Shown: positions 15,469 to 25,142, counted from the stretch's first letter. The stretch is DNA of 42,963 bases from Sphingomonas sp. HMP9 (GCF_013374115.1 NZ_AP022674.1:1-42963), one strand, 5' to 3'. Notes: generated by a model not told the origin, from the letters alone. Numbers and translations: made by a program.

Positions 15469-17924
15469 AGCTTTACCGCGTTGAGCCGTAGCGCGTTGAG
15501 GACGACGGTAAAGGACGAGAGCGCCATCGCCGCGCCGGCCAGCATCGGCGAGAGCAGAATGCCCGCCACGGGGTAGAGCACCCCGGCCGCGACCGGCACG
15601 CCGATGCCGTTGAACAGGAACGAGAAGAACAGGTTCTGCCGGATATTCCGCATAGTCGCACGGGCGAGCTTGCGCGCTCGCACGATCGCCGAAAGATCGC
15701 CGCGCGTGAGCGTCATACCGGCGCTTTCAATCGCCACGTCCGTTCCCGTGCCCATTGCAAGGCCCACGTCCGCAGCCGCCAGCGCGGGGGCATCGTTGAT
15801 GCCGTCGCCCGCCATCGCGACCTTGGCACCGGACGCTTTCAGCTCGCCGATGATGCGCGCCTTGTCTTCCGGGAGCAGACCGGCGCGAACGTCGTCGAGT
15901 CCGCCGACGGCGCGCGCGACTGCATCGGCGGTCGTTTGGTTGTCACCAGTCAGCATGATGACGCGGAGCCCCTGTTGGCGAAGCGTGGCGATTGCTTCCC
16001 CGGCATTGGCGCGAACCGGATCGGCGACCGCGAGCAGGCCGGCAAGAGCGCCGTCGATCGCCACCAGGATGACACCTGCGCCGTCGCTACGATGGCGATC
16101 GGCCGCTGCATCGAGTGGCTTGGGATCAGCGCCGACCCGGCTCATTTGCGCGGCGTTCCCGATCACGACCGAGCGGCCGCCCACCGTGGCGCTGACACCC
16201 AGGCCGGTTTGCGAGGCGAAATCGGCGACCGTCCCGAGCTGCAGTTCCCGTTCCTTGGCGGCGACGACGATCGCATGAGCGAGCGGGTGTTCGGATTGCC
16301 CTTCAACCGCGGCAGCGAGGGCGAGCATGTCGTTTTCCCCGACCGCGCCGACCGTCTCGACCGCGATCAGCGACGGCTTGCCTTCCGTGAGCGTGCCCGT
16401 TTTGTCGATGACCAGCGTATCGACTTTTTCTAGCCCCTGTAGGGCTTCGGCATTCTTGACCAGCACGCCGGCCTGAGCGCCACGGCCCGTCCCCACCATG
16501 ATCGACATGGGGGTAGCGAGACCCAGCGCGCAGGGGCAGGCGATAACTAGGACGGCAATGGCATTGAGCAGCGCATGGGCCATGCGCGGTTCCGGGCCGA
16601 CCAGCGACCACACCACGAAGGTTGTAATCGAAATCAGCACGACCAGCGGTACGAACCAACCCGACACCCGATCGGCGACCGCCTGGATTGGAGCACGGCT
16701 GCGCTGCGCATCAGCGACCATGCGGACGATGCGGGCGAGCATCGTATCAGAGCCGACCGCTCGGGCTTCCACGACCAGGCTTCCTGTGCCGTTGACCGTG
16801 CCCCCGGTGACGGTCGCCTCGACTTCCTTGAGGACGGGTGCGGGTTCGCCGGTGAGCATGGATTCATCGACCGAGGAGCGGCCCTCGACCACCACGCCGT
16901 CAACCGGGATCGCATCGCCGGGGCGAACGCGCAGCCGATCGCCGGTTGCCACGTCAGCCAGGCTGACTTCCTCCTCGGAGCCGTCCGATCGTACCCGACG
17001 CGCCGTCTTGGGGGCAAGATCCATGAGGGCACGTATTGCGCGCCCCGTCGCTGCCCTCGCTCGCAGTTCGAGAACTTGTCCGAGCAGCACCAGCGCCACC
17101 ACCACCCCGGCCGCTTCGTAATAGACCGGGACCACGCCCCCGTGCATTCGGAAGGTCGGGGGGAAGATGCCGGGCGCGACCGTCGCGACCAAGCTGTAGA
17201 GGAAGGCGGCACCGACCCCGATCGAGATCAGCGTGAACATATTGAGATGGCGGGTGCGAAGCGAAGTCCATCCCCGCTGGAAAAACGGTAAGCCCGCCCA
17301 CAGCACGATCGGCGCGGTGAGCGCGAGCTGTACCCAAGGCGATGCGGCAGGACTGACGACATGGACGCCGAGCATTTCGGCGACCATCGAGATCGCCAGC
17401 AGCGGCACGGCGAGCACGCTCGCCACCCAAAGCCGGCGCGTGAAATCGACCAGCTCAGGGTTAGGTCCGTCATCGAGCGACGGTTCTTCCGGTTCGAGCG
17501 CCATGCCGCAGATCGGGCACGTTCCCGGCCCTTCCTGACGGATTTGCGGGTGCATGGGGCATGTCCAGATCGCACCCGGCGTTGCCGTTGGCTCAGGCTT
17601 CGGCTTGTCGCCGAGATAGGCGTCAGGATTGACGACGAACTTGGTTCGGCACCCCGCGCTGCAAAAATGATAAGTTTGGCCGGCGTGGTCGGCGTGATGC
17701 GCCATTTTCGCCGGATCGACTGTCATCCCGCACACCGGGTCCGTGACTGTAGCCGCACTATCAGTGGCTTTGCCGCCGGAGCAGCAGCCGCCTGTTTTGC
17801 CGGTTTGATCGGCCGTCACTGGCGCGCCCGAGCAGCAGGACGAGGGCGAAACAGCCAGTTCCGCCGCTGGCTTTGCCGAGCAGCCGCAACCCCCGGCATG
17901 GGAATGGGAATGAGGGTCGTTCAT
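15465..17924 (-). CDS. copA: Copper-exporting P1B-type ATPase
   Basis: An 819-residue inner-membrane Cu(I) pump. The N-terminus is His/Cys-rich with CGCS and SCCSG motifs. A YHS domain ([11 protein letters not shown], residues about 61-105) and a heavy-metal-binding domain ([22 protein letters not shown], about 119-142) replace the usual CXXC ferredoxin-like domains. The core shows TGEPAP, the membrane CPC motif near residue 460, [10 protein letters not shown] with the phosphorylated Asp near 505, SEHPLAHAI, and [16 protein letters not shown] lies 9 nt before the ATG. It heads a two-gene unit with cueR. Silver export is also plausible. Confidence 0.94.
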   Translation of the reverse strand: MNDPHSHSHAGGCGCSAKPAAELAVSPSSCCSGAPVTADQTGKTGGCCSGGKATDSAATVTDPVCGMTVDPAKMAHHADHAGQTYHFCSAGCRTKFVVNPDAYLGDKPKPEPTATPGAIWTCPMHPQIRQEGPGTCPICGMALEPEEPSLDDGPNPELVDFTRRLWVASVLAVPLLAISMVAEMLGVHVVSPAASPWVQLALTAPIVLWAGLPFFQRGWTSLRTRHLNMFTLISIGVGAAFLYSLVATVAPGIFPPTFRMHGGVVPVYYEAAGVVVALVLLGQVLELRARAATGRAIRALMDLAPKTARRVRSDGSEEEVSLADVATGDRLRVRPGDAIPVDGVVVEGRSSVDESMLTGEPAPVLKEVEATVTGGTVNGTGSLVVEARAVGSDTMLARIVRMVADAQRSRAPIQAVADRVSGWFVPLVVLISITTFVVWSLVGPEPRMAHALLNAIAVLVIACPCALGLATPMSIMVGTGRGAQAGVLVKNAEALQGLEKVDTLVIDKTGTLTEGKPSLIAVETVGAVGENDMLALAAAVEGQSEHPLAHAIVVAAKERELQLGTVADFASQTGLGVSATVGGRSVVIGNAAQMSRVGADPKPLDAAADRHRSDGAGVILVAIDGALAGLLAVADPVRANAGEAIATLRQQGLRVIMLTGDNQTTADAVARAVGGLDDVRAGLLPEDKARIIGELKASGAKVAMAGDGINDAPALAAADVGLAMGTGTDVAIESAGMTLTRGDLSAIVRARKLARATMRNIRQNLFFSFLFNGIGVPVAAGVLYPVAGILLSPMLAGAAMALSSFTVVLNALRLNAVKL

Positions 17925-17950
17925 GGGGTAAAACTCCTTCGACCCGAGGG

Positions 17951-17981
17951 TATGTAGGGTCTAACACCATGTCAGGGTCAA
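17951..17981 (-). promoter_or_regulatory. MerR/CueR-type promoter and operator of copA-cueR
   Basis: Read on the minus strand, TTGACC (17976-17981) and TACATA (17951-17956) are separated by 19 bp, the elongated spacer typical of MerR-activated promoters. The spacer contains the dyad CTGACA-TGG-TGTTAG (5 of 6 pairs). It lies 27 nt upstream of the copA start. Confidence 0.7.
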
Positions 17982-18080
17982 GGCCCGTTGTCGGCTATTC
18001 GCGATAGGGTCGCACTATATGCTACGCGGCAGGCGCGGCTTACCCTCGAATATGCGGGCCAGACGGCGATCATCGCGGCC

Positions 18081-19007
18081 TTACATGGCCGAGGCGGGGG
18101 GTGCGAGGGTGCCCAGCCACGCTACCAGTCCCAGGATCAGGATGATGCAGGCAGTTTCGACCGCCAGGCTGGCGCGTAACGTGCCGAGCGCGCCGCGGTG
18201 ATCGTTGCGGGCAATGGACCGCGCGAGTGCCGGCGTAAGCCGGAAGCGGTTGAGGGAGGCAAGGCCCAGCATGAGGGCGAACAGGACCAGCTTTGCGATC
18301 AGCAGGCGACCGTAGGGTGTCCCGCCGAGGGTCAGGACATTGCCAGGTCCGACGAGCAACCAGGCGTTGACGAGGCCGGTGACGACGATCGTCCCCACCA
18401 CGATCATTCCCATCGTCCCGAACCCGTGCAGGGCGCGGTGCGTCAGCATGAGATGAGGCCGATCGACTTGGGCGGGCGGGCGCGTGACCAGCAGGACGAG
18501 CCCCAGCAGCGCACCCACCCATACCCCGGCCGCGAGAAGGTGGAGAATATCGGCGACGAGGTGTACCCAGCCGATCGGGCCTTCGTCCATCGCGCCGTGC
18601 CCGGTCCATGCGAGCGTCGCGAGCGCGATACCCGAGGCGAGCGCGACCAGGCCGAGGCGGAAAGCACGCCCAGCCGCGACCAGGGCAACCACCGCCGCCA
18701 CGACCAGCGCAGCCATGCGCGCTTCCCATGCCGTGCCCGTCGCGGACCCGGAGAGCAGCACACCGATCGCGTCGCGGTCGATCGGCCAAGGAGGCGTGCC
18801 CGCCATTGAGGCGGCGAGTAGCACAAGCGCGACGGCCGAAAGTAGCAGGCCAAGGACCGCGCTCCCGGCCAGCCAGGGCTTGAGCGCGAGCGTTTTCCCG
18901 CGCTCGCCGGCGCGCAGAGCGTAAAGACTGAATGCCGACAGGCCGAACAGCCCGCTCAGCACCCCATAGAGCGCGAAGCGGACCATGATCGGCCAGTCGG
19001 CATCCAC
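18081..19007 (-). CDS. copD: CopD-like copper resistance membrane protein
   Basis: A 308-residue integral membrane protein with about eight hydrophobic segments. Conserved His include GWVHLVADILHLLAAGVWVG, typical of the CopD/PcoD domain thought to move copper across the inner membrane together with CopC. The GTG at 19007 lies one base after the copC stop (TAA G GTG), so the pair is translationally linked; the first ATG, seven codons in, is the alternative start. 156 bp separate it from the copA ATPase, which has its own promoter. Confidence 0.9.
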   Translation of the reverse strand: MDADWPIMVRFALYGVLSGLFGLSAFSLYALRAGERGKTLALKPWLAGSAVLGLLLSAVALVLLAASMAGTPPWPIDRDAIGVLLSGSATGTAWEARMAALVVAAVVALVAAGRAFRLGLVALASGIALATLAWTGHGAMDEGPIGWVHLVADILHLLAAGVWVGALLGLVLLVTRPPAQVDRPHLMLTHRALHGFGTMGMIVVGTIVVTGLVNAWLLVGPGNVLTLGGTPYGRLLIAKLVLFALMLGLASLNRFRLTPALARSIARNDHRGALGTLRASLAVETACIILILGLVAWLGTLAPPASAM

Positions 19008-19008
19008 C

Positions 19009-19380
19009 TTATTTCACCGCAAAAGCATAGTTTCCCGCGACCCGGTGCGTATCGACCGAGACGACGTGCCACGCGACGCTATAACTGCCCGTGGCGAGCG
19101 GCCCCTTCGGCGTAACCATGAGCGTGCGGCCGTCCGTGCCGACCGCCGCGATGCCCGCGACCTTTATTGGCGGATGGGATTTACCGTCATGCGCCGTCAT
19201 CATCAGGTCCGCGCCCGAGAAGTTCGGCATCAGCTTCTCGCTGAAATGCAGATCGATCCGGCCGGGCATGGCGACAATGGCATTCGGCGCTGGCGTTGCG
19301 GACAGGAGCTTGGGATGTGCTTGAGCCGCGCTCGCCAAGCAGACGAGCGAAAGTGCAGCGGTGATAGCGACGCGACGCAT
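19009..19380 (-). CDS. copC: CopC-like periplasmic copper-binding protein
   Basis: A 123-residue secreted protein. A signal peptide (RRVAITAALSLVCLASAAQA) precedes a mature N-terminus HPKLL, whose His is the first copper ligand in CopC proteins. The domain continues with LHFSEKLMPNF, an extended beta fold and the C-terminal DTHRVAGNYAFAVK. The ATG at 19380 has AAGGAG 8 nt upstream. The frame stays open to 19875, but that stretch is shadow. It is divergent from the CnrY-like gene across 125 bp, which must hold promoters for both directions; I could not identify them. Confidence 0.92.
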   Translation of the reverse strand: MRRVAITAALSLVCLASAAQAHPKLLSATPAPNAIVAMPGRIDLHFSEKLMPNFSGADLMMTAHDGKSHPPIKVAGIAAVGTDGRTLMVTPKGPLATGSYSVAWHVVSVDTHRVAGNYAFAVK

Positions 19381-19505
19381 AACGGTTACTCCTTGGTGTT
19401 CCCACGTTCCTACGCAGCCCGGCCGCTGATCCCTCGCCCCAACTTCAAGTGAGGGATGATGGGCAGCGCCGCGTAATCGATGGTAGAGGGGTGGGAGTGG
19501 ACAGT

Positions 19506-19781
19506 ATGGACGACCTGGACAGAGCATTGGCGAGGCTAGCGGGGGTACCCGCCCCGGCCGCGCTCGACGGCCTCGAAGCAAGAGTGCTCGCGCGGATCGG
19601 CGCGCGGCCGACCGTAGCCAAGGCCGGGTTCGGGATCGGCGTCGTGACAACGATCGCGGCGCTGGCAATTGGCGTCGTAGGTGCAGGAATGCCCGCGACC
19701 CCAGGACGGGCAGCAACGCTAGGCCCTCTTGGCGGCAGCTCCTCGCTCGCGCCCTCGACCTTGCTGATCGGGACCCCGTGA
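19506..19781 (+). CDS. CnrY-like membrane anti-sigma factor
   Basis: A 91-residue protein with a cytoplasmic N-terminal helix pair (DDLDRALARLAGVPAPAALD, EARVLARIGAR), one membrane segment (GFGIGVVTTIAALAIGVVGAG) and a short periplasmic tail. CnrY of Cupriavidus metallidurans has the same size, topology and gene order (Y, X, H) and sequesters the sigma factor CnrH. Sequence conservation is low in this family, so the call leans on topology and position. I chose the ATG at 19506, preceded by GGGAGTGG. The stop overlaps the sensor start (GTGA). Confidence 0.72.
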   Translation: MDDLDRALARLAGVPAPAALDGLEARVLARIGARPTVAKAGFGIGVVTTIAALAIGVVGAGMPATPGRAATLGPLGGSSSLAPSTLLIGTP

Positions 19782-20218
19782 GTTCGACGGCGCGCCTATT
19801 CCTCTGCATCGTGCTCGCCTTCGCAGCGGCGATCAGCGGGGTCTTTGTCGGGCGCGCGCTGTTGCCCGCGCCCAAACAGCCGGGAACCGAGCTGCACCAG
19901 CTGTTGCATCACCGCATGGCGCTCGACGCGAACCAGCAAACGCGTTTGACGGTATTGGAGCAGCGGTTCGCGGTGCAGCGGCGAGCGCTTGAGCTGCAAT
20001 TGCGCGCCGACAACGCCCGACTCGCCGAGGCGATCGAGGCCGAGCATGGCAACGGCCCGCGTGTCACCGCCGCAGTCGATCAGAGCCACGCCGCAATGGG
20101 CGAATTACAGAAGGCGACGCTGGCCCATATCTTCGCCATGCGTCAGCTCTTGCAGCCCAATCAGACCGCCGCGTTCGATCAGGCGGTGGTGAAGGCGCTC
20201 ACCAACGATCAGCAGTGA
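19778..20218 (+). CDS. CnrX-like periplasmic metal sensor
   Basis: A 146-residue membrane-anchored periplasmic sensor with an N-terminal anchor at about residues 7-29 and then an all-helical hairpin domain. The five Ni/Co ligands of C. metallidurans CnrX (His42, His46, Glu63, His119, Met123) all have counterparts at a constant offset of two: His40, His44, Glu61, His117, Met121. This argues for a genuine Ni/Co-type site, although copper could bind. The GTG start overlaps the anti-sigma stop and the stop overlaps the sigma gene, each as GTGA. It would signal metal binding through the CnrY-like protein to release the sigma factor. Confidence 0.85.
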   Translation: MSSTARLFLCIVLAFAAAISGVFVGRALLPAPKQPGTELHQLLHHRMALDANQQTRLTVLEQRFAVQRRALELQLRADNARLAEAIEAEHGNGPRVTAAVDQSHAAMGELQKATLAHIFAMRQLLQPNQTAAFDQAVVKALTNDQQ

Positions 20219-20808
20219 GTCTCGATTGGGCGGCGCTGACCGATGGCGAGCTGGCGGCGCTCAGCATCGCGGGCCGGCAGGCCGCGTTCGTGGAAATCAT
20301 GCACCGCCATCGTCAGCAGGTTTTCCGGCTCGCACGCGCTTGTATCGGCGACCCCGATGAAGCCCTTGATATCGTGCAGGAGACGTTCGTCGCGGCACAT
20401 CAGGCGCTTCCTCGCTACGACGGTGAGCGGTCGATGAAGGCTTGGCTTTCCACCATTGCCATCAACAAGTGCCGCGATTGGGCGAGAAAGCGCAAAGTGC
20501 GGCGCTTCCTGGCGTTCGCCATGCCAATCGACGGTCAGGTCGAAGCCGTCGTAGACGACCAGGTGGCGATCGACGATGCCGCGGCCGATAGGCAGGAGCT
20601 GGACCGGGTAACGCGTGCCATCTCGACCTTGCCAATGAACTTGAAGGAAGCGCTGGTGCTCCGCACGATCGAGGGGCTTAGCCAGGTGGAGACCGCCGGC
20701 GTGCTATCGATCAGCGAGAAGGCGGTTGAGACTCGCCTCTACCGGGCACGTGCGCGTCTACTCGAAAAAATGGAGCGGAGCCAAGGGGTAGAGCGCGGGG
20801 CCGCGTAG
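20215..20808 (+). CDS. CnrH-like ECF sigma factor
   Basis: A 197-residue ECF sigma factor. Region 2 includes VFRLARACIGDPDEALDIVQETFVAAHQAL and the region 2.3/2.4 helix (MKAWLSTIAINKCRDWARKR). Region 4 includes LPMNLKEALVLRTIEGLSQVETAG followed by the recognition helix SEKAVETRLYRARARL. Released by its anti-sigma factor, it would direct transcription of its own operon and probably of the multicopper oxidase operon that begins 43 bp downstream. It has no other neighbour in the same direction, which suggests read-through into the copper genes. Confidence 0.92.
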   Translation: MSLDWAALTDGELAALSIAGRQAAFVEIMHRHRQQVFRLARACIGDPDEALDIVQETFVAAHQALPRYDGERSMKAWLSTIAINKCRDWARKRKVRRFLAFAMPIDGQVEAVVDDQVAIDDAAADRQELDRVTRAISTLPMNLKEALVLRTIEGLSQVETAGVLSISEKAVETRLYRARARLLEKMERSQGVERGAA

Positions 20809-20851
20809 AGGAAGGATACGGGGCTGCTATCGGCCCATTCCAGGAGTCTTC

Positions 20852-22819
20852 ATGTCGCGCGTTCTAGATCGTCGCCAGCTTTTACGCGGAGCTGCGGTCG
20901 CGGGAAGCGGCCTCGCCTTTTCTGCCTCTATGCCGGCATGGGCGCAGCCCGTGTCGGGCGGAATCGTGAAGCCGCTTCCCACCGTGAGCGGCACCGAAAT
21001 CGCACTGACCATCGATCGCTTGCCACTGATTATCGACGGCAAGCGAACGCCCGCGATCGGCGTCAACGGCACCGTGCCCGCCCCGCTCATCCGGTTGAAG
21101 GAGGGGCAGAACGTCCGGCTTGCGGTATCCAACAAGCTCGACGTAGACAGTTCGATTCATTGGCACGGGCTGCTGGTCCCGTTCCCGATGGACGGCGTGC
21201 CGGGGATCAGCTTTCCCGGCATCGCGCCGCGCTCGACCTTCATCTACGATTTTCCGGTCAAGCAGGCCGGCACCTACTGGTATCACAGCCATTCCGGTGC
21301 GCAGGAGCAGGAGGGGCTTTATGGTCCGATCGTGATCGATCCGGCCGGCCCCGATCCGGTCGCGTTCGACCGCGAACATGTGATCGTGTTGGCGGATCAC
21401 AGCCCGATGCACGGCGACGAGATCTTCCGGAAGCTCAAGCAGCGGGCCGATTATTTCAACTACCAGAAGCAGACCCTGGCGGGACTTGTCGCCGGCCGCG
21501 ATCAGCCGCTGAAAGAGCGGCTGCAATGGGGCCGGATGCGAATGGACCCGACCGACAACTCCGACGTGACCGGATCGACCTACACCTACGTCATCAACGG
21601 CTATGGTCCTCGCGACAACTGGACCGGGCTGTTCACCCCTGGCGAGCGGGTGCGGCTGCGCTTCGTCAACGCGTCAGCGCAAACGACCTTCAACGTCCGC
21701 ATTCCTGGATTGCCCATGACGATCGTTCAGGCAGACGGGTTGAATGTGCGACCGGTCGAGACCGACGAGTTCCAGATCGCCGTCGCAGAAACCTATGACG
21801 CGATTGTGATCCCCGGCGACCGGGCCTACACACTCGTCAGTGAGGCGATGGATCGATCGGGCCTTGGGCGCGCGACGCTCGCGCCTCGCGTCGGCATGAG
21901 TGCACCTGTTCCCCCGCTTCGTAACCGTCCCGTCGTCACCATGAAGGACATGGGGATGGGCGACATGGCTGGGATGAAGGGCATGGCGCGACCGTCCGCG
22001 ACGCGCGGTGCCGATCCCACGGCCGAACAGAACGCATCGGCAAAGCTCGCCCAAGCGACCGGATGGAGCGCCGCGGCCGGAGCATCGATCAGCTCGCCCA
22101 CGAGCGGCGCGGGCATGACCAGCATGTCTGGGAGCAGCGAGAATCCGATGCCCGGCATGGCTGGAATGGACCACGGTCAGATGGCCGCAGGCGGCATGGC
22201 CGGGATGGACCATAGTCCGATGAGCGGCATGTCGGGCCAGGGCGGGATGGGCGGGATGGATATGTCCATGCGCGACCCGAAGAATGCGCCCGGCGTCGAG
22301 ATGGGGCCGGGCGTGCAGACCATATCGCCCATGCCGACCGATCGCACCGGCGAGCGGCCGCAGGGCCTGGAAGAAGCCGACCACCGGGTTCTCACCTATC
22401 GTGACCTTGTGTCGCTGACGCCTAACCCGGACGTGCGCGCGCCGAGCCGGTCGCTCGACATTCACCTGACCGGCAGTATGGAGCGCTATATGTGGTCGTT
22501 CGACGGGGTAAAGCTCAGCGACCCCGCCGAGCCGATCCCGTTCCGCAACGGCGAGCGGGTGCGGGTGAACCTCATCAACGACACGATGATGCCCCACCCG
22601 ATCCACCTTCACGGCCACTTCTTCGAGTTGGTGACGGGTCACGGCGACCATGCGCCGAGGAAGCACACCGTCAACGTCGCGCCGGGCGGCAAGGTGACTT
22701 TCGACCTGACGGCCGACGCGCCCGGCGATTGGGCATTCCACTGCCACAATCTCTACCACATGCTGGCGGGGATGATGCGTGTTGTGACCGTCCGGCCTAT
22801 TGAGGGAGGGGCGGCATGA
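20852..22819 (+). CDS. Copper resistance multicopper oxidase (CopA/PcoA type)
   Basis: A 655-residue periplasmic oxidase that probably oxidises Cu(I). The twin-arginine signal has RRQLLRG at residues 7-13. Copper motifs are HWHGLLVPFPMDGVPG (about 103), WYHSHSGAQEQEG, HPIHLHGHFFEL (about 581) and HCHNLYHMLAGMM (about 629, the type 1 site). A long insert between about residues 365 and 480 is rich in Met, Gly and His (GMGDMAGMKGM, GMDHGQM, GMDHSPM), typical of copper-binding regions. It has CAGGAG before the ATG. Its stop overlaps copB. Distinct from the P-type ATPase at 15465-17924, which shares the name CopA in other nomenclature. Confidence 0.95.
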   Translation: MSRVLDRRQLLRGAAVAGSGLAFSASMPAWAQPVSGGIVKPLPTVSGTEIALTIDRLPLIIDGKRTPAIGVNGTVPAPLIRLKEGQNVRLAVSNKLDVDSSIHWHGLLVPFPMDGVPGISFPGIAPRSTFIYDFPVKQAGTYWYHSHSGAQEQEGLYGPIVIDPAGPDPVAFDREHVIVLADHSPMHGDEIFRKLKQRADYFNYQKQTLAGLVAGRDQPLKERLQWGRMRMDPTDNSDVTGSTYTYVINGYGPRDNWTGLFTPGERVRLRFVNASAQTTFNVRIPGLPMTIVQADGLNVRPVETDEFQIAVAETYDAIVIPGDRAYTLVSEAMDRSGLGRATLAPRVGMSAPVPPLRNRPVVTMKDMGMGDMAGMKGMARPSATRGADPTAEQNASAKLAQATGWSAAAGASISSPTSGAGMTSMSGSSENPMPGMAGMDHGQMAAGGMAGMDHSPMSGMSGQGGMGGMDMSMRDPKNAPGVEMGPGVQTISPMPTDRTGERPQGLEEADHRVLTYRDLVSLTPNPDVRAPSRSLDIHLTGSMERYMWSFDGVKLSDPAEPIPFRNGERVRVNLINDTMMPHPIHLHGHFFELVTGHGDHAPRKHTVNVAPGGKVTFDLTADAPGDWAFHCHNLYHMLAGMMRVVTVRPIEGGAA

Positions 22820-24003
22820 TGCGCGCGTCCACCATTTTTGCCGCGACAGCCGTAGTCTGCTTCGCCGCGCCCGCCCTGGCGCAGGACCATTCGATGCAAG
22901 GGATGAACATGCCTGGCATGTCGATGCCGGCTGCGAAAAAGCCAGCGGCCAGGAAACCGGCAACCAAACCCGCCGTGAAGCGCAAGCAGCCGACCCGTAT
23001 GACGCGCGCGAAAGCGGTTCCCCCGAAGCCCGCGCCGATGGAAGGCATGGACCACGGCGCGATGCAGGGAATGGATCACTCGACCATGCCCGGCATGGAC
23101 CATTCGACGATGCCGGGGATGACCATGCCCGCCCAAGGCCCGCAGCCCGCCAAGGGCGAGCAGTCGATGCCGGGAATGCAGATGCCCGGCGACGCCCATG
23201 CGGGCCACACCATGCCTGGCATGGCGATGGAAGGGATGGCGCAGACCGGAACGGCGTTGCCTGCCGGGAACGCGCCACCCCCGCCCGTCCCGACCGATCA
23301 TGCGGCCGATCACGTCTATGGCGCGGACGCAATGATGATGGGGCGTCACCATCTTCAACAGCATCACGGGGGCGGCAACTTCTACCAGATGATGTTCAAT
23401 CTGGCGGAATATCAGTTCCGGAATGGCCGCGACGGCTATCGTTGGGACGGCGAGGCTTGGTATGGCGGCGACATCAACCGCCTGTTCGTCAAGACTGAAG
23501 GCGAAGGCAGTCTCGGCAAGGGCGTCGATAGCGCCGAGGTGCAGGCACTCTACAGCCGCGCGATCGGCCCCTATTTCAATCTACAGGTCGGCGTCCGTCA
23601 GGACTTGGGGCCGTCTCCCAAGCGTACTTATGCAACAGTCGGCTTCGAGGGGCTGGCACCGGGCCAGTTCGAGTTTTCCGGTGCGGCGTTCCTGTCCAAC
23701 AAGGGCGACCTGCTAGGCCGACTTGAGGGCTATTACGACCAGCGCGTCACGCAGCGGTTGATCCTACAGCCGCGTGCCGAGCTTAATTTCGCCGCCCAGG
23801 ACGTGCCGGAGAACCGCATCGGATCGGGCCTTTCCAATGCCGAGCTGGGATTACGGCTCCGCTACGAAATTCGGCGCGAGTTCGCTCCCTATGTCGGCGT
23901 GTCATGGGATCGGAAAGTTGGCGACACCGCACGTTTCGCCCGCGCGTCAGGCGAGGATGCGACAGCCCGAAGCATCGTCGCAGGCATTCGTGTTTGGTTT
24001 TGA
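22816..24003 (+). CDS. copB: CopB-type outer membrane copper resistance protein
   Basis: A 395-residue protein with a signal peptide ending at APALA. A Met/His-rich low-complexity region follows (residues about 22-170, with repeated GMDHSTMPGM units) and then a C-terminal CopB/PcoB beta-barrel domain from about residue 185 ending in the terminal aromatic RVWF expected of outer membrane proteins. The ATG overlaps the oxidase stop (ATGA). The Met-rich tract is long for the family and matches repeats in the oxidase insert. Role: copper binding at the cell surface, exact mechanism unknown. Confidence 0.93.
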   Translation: MMRASTIFAATAVVCFAAPALAQDHSMQGMNMPGMSMPAAKKPAARKPATKPAVKRKQPTRMTRAKAVPPKPAPMEGMDHGAMQGMDHSTMPGMDHSTMPGMTMPAQGPQPAKGEQSMPGMQMPGDAHAGHTMPGMAMEGMAQTGTALPAGNAPPPPVPTDHAADHVYGADAMMMGRHHLQQHHGGGNFYQMMFNLAEYQFRNGRDGYRWDGEAWYGGDINRLFVKTEGEGSLGKGVDSAEVQALYSRAIGPYFNLQVGVRQDLGPSPKRTYATVGFEGLAPGQFEFSGAAFLSNKGDLLGRLEGYYDQRVTQRLILQPRAELNFAAQDVPENRIGSGLSNAELGLRLRYEIRREFAPYVGVSWDRKVGDTARFARASGEDATARSIVAGIRVWF

Positions 24004-24036
24004 GCAGTCGGGGCGACCCCAGCAGCAGGGAAGAGC

Positions 24037-24627
24037 ATGATGGAAGATCACAAAGGCAAGATGATGGGGATGGGCTACGGCCGCTTCGCCGCGATGATAG
24101 CCACCTCGACCGTGGTGATGTTCGGCCTGATGTACCTGAACACCTACGCGTGGAGCCATATCGAATATAGCCAGACCCGCATGTGGATGGCCGTCGTCAT
24201 GGGGGCGACAATGGCTGTCATCATGCTCGGCTTCATGTGGTCGATGTATAAGAACCGGAGCGTCAATCTGGCGATCCTGGCCGGCAGCGTCATCGCGTTC
24301 GCGCTCGCGCTGTGGCTGGTTCGCAGCCAAGAGACGGTTGATGACGTGAGCTACATGAAGGCCATGATTCCGCATCACTCGATTGCGATAATGACAAGTG
24401 ACCGGGCGCACATCAAAGACCCCGAGGTTCGCAAGCTGGCGGACGGGATCATCGACGCTCAGGTTCGCGAGATCACCGAAATGAAACGGTTGATCGCTCG
24501 CCTTGAAGCCCACCCGACGCCGGACACCGCACCGGACCTCCCTTCCTATCGCGACAAGCAGGTTCCCCCACCACCGCCCGAGACTGACGAGAGTGCCGGC
24601 GTCAATACGCTACAGCCGATCAACTGA
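24037..24627 (+). CDS. Membrane-anchored DUF305 protein
   Basis: A 196-residue protein with three hydrophobic segments (about residues 16-35, 48-67 and 75-100) and then a DUF305 domain carrying YMKAMIPHHSIAIMTSDRA, an ferritin-like helical motif whose His/Met residues suit metal binding. A Pro-rich tail follows. AGGGAAGAG precedes the ATG. It lies 33 bp after copB and is probably co-transcribed. DUF305 proteins often accompany copper genes; biochemical role is not established here. Confidence 0.85.
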   Translation: MMEDHKGKMMGMGYGRFAAMIATSTVVMFGLMYLNTYAWSHIEYSQTRMWMAVVMGATMAVIMLGFMWSMYKNRSVNLAILAGSVIAFALALWLVRSQETVDDVSYMKAMIPHHSIAIMTSDRAHIKDPEVRKLADGIIDAQVREITEMKRLIARLEAHPTPDTAPDLPSYRDKQVPPPPPETDESAGVNTLQPIN

Positions 24628-24710
24628 GCGGTGCGCCTTCGGTCGCGCGAGTGGAGTGAGGGGTAATTTCCCGGCTCGCGTAAAAGGCTGGAGCAACCAA
24701 GGAGAACGTA

Positions 24711-25085
24711 ATGCGAATTACAGCAATATTTGCGGGCCTCGCGCTGATCGCCGCGCCCGCCTTTGCACAGCAGATGCAGGGCATGGATCACGGCAGCATG
24801 ACCGGCATGGACCATCAGAAGATGATGGCCGGCAATCCTTACGGCCAGGCCGAAATGGATATGCACCAGAAGATGATGGCCGCGAAGCAGGGCGACGCGG
24901 CCGAAATGTGGACCCGCAAGATGATCGAGCATCACCGCGGCGCTATCGCCATGTCGCGCGTCGCGGTGCGCGACGCCAAGGACGCCAAGACGCGCCGCAT
25001 GGCGCAGATGACGATCACGAAGCAGGAGAAGGACATTGCGGAGCTACAGGCTTGGCTTCGCAAACACGGTAAGCCCGCCCAATAA
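24711..25085 (+). CDS. Secreted DUF305 protein
   Basis: A 124-residue secreted protein with signal peptide RITAIFAGLALIAAPAFA and a short Met/His-rich stretch (MQGMDHGSMTGMDHQKMM). The DUF305 core includes MWTRKMIEHHRGAIAMSRV. It is the soluble counterpart of the preceding gene, with the HH...M pattern conserved. AAGGAGAA precedes the ATG. Likely a periplasmic copper-binding protein; inferred from motifs and operon position. Confidence 0.87.
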   Translation: MRITAIFAGLALIAAPAFAQQMQGMDHGSMTGMDHQKMMAGNPYGQAEMDMHQKMMAAKQGDAAEMWTRKMIEHHRGAIAMSRVAVRDAKDAKTRRMAQMTITKQEKDIAELQAWLRKHGKPAQ

Positions 25086-25098
25086 CCGAACGTACGTC

Positions 25099-25125
25099 CT
25101 GCCCGCCTCTTGCTGGGGCGGGCAG
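25099..25125 (+). terminator. Strong intercistronic hairpin
   Basis: CTGCCCGCC (25099-25107) pairs perfectly with GGCGGGCAG (25117-25125) over 9 bp with a 9 nt loop, followed by GCTTTC. It sits between the DUF305 and DUF411 genes, 18 nt before the latter's start. It may attenuate transcription or protect the upstream mRNA end. Confidence 0.6.
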
Positions 25126-25142
25126 GCTTTCAGGAGCCGACG

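Noticed and set aside
21674..23332. 552-codon minus-strand frame, His/Arg-rich
   Set aside because: It mirrors the Met/His-rich coding of the oxidase and CopB on the other strand; no independent support.
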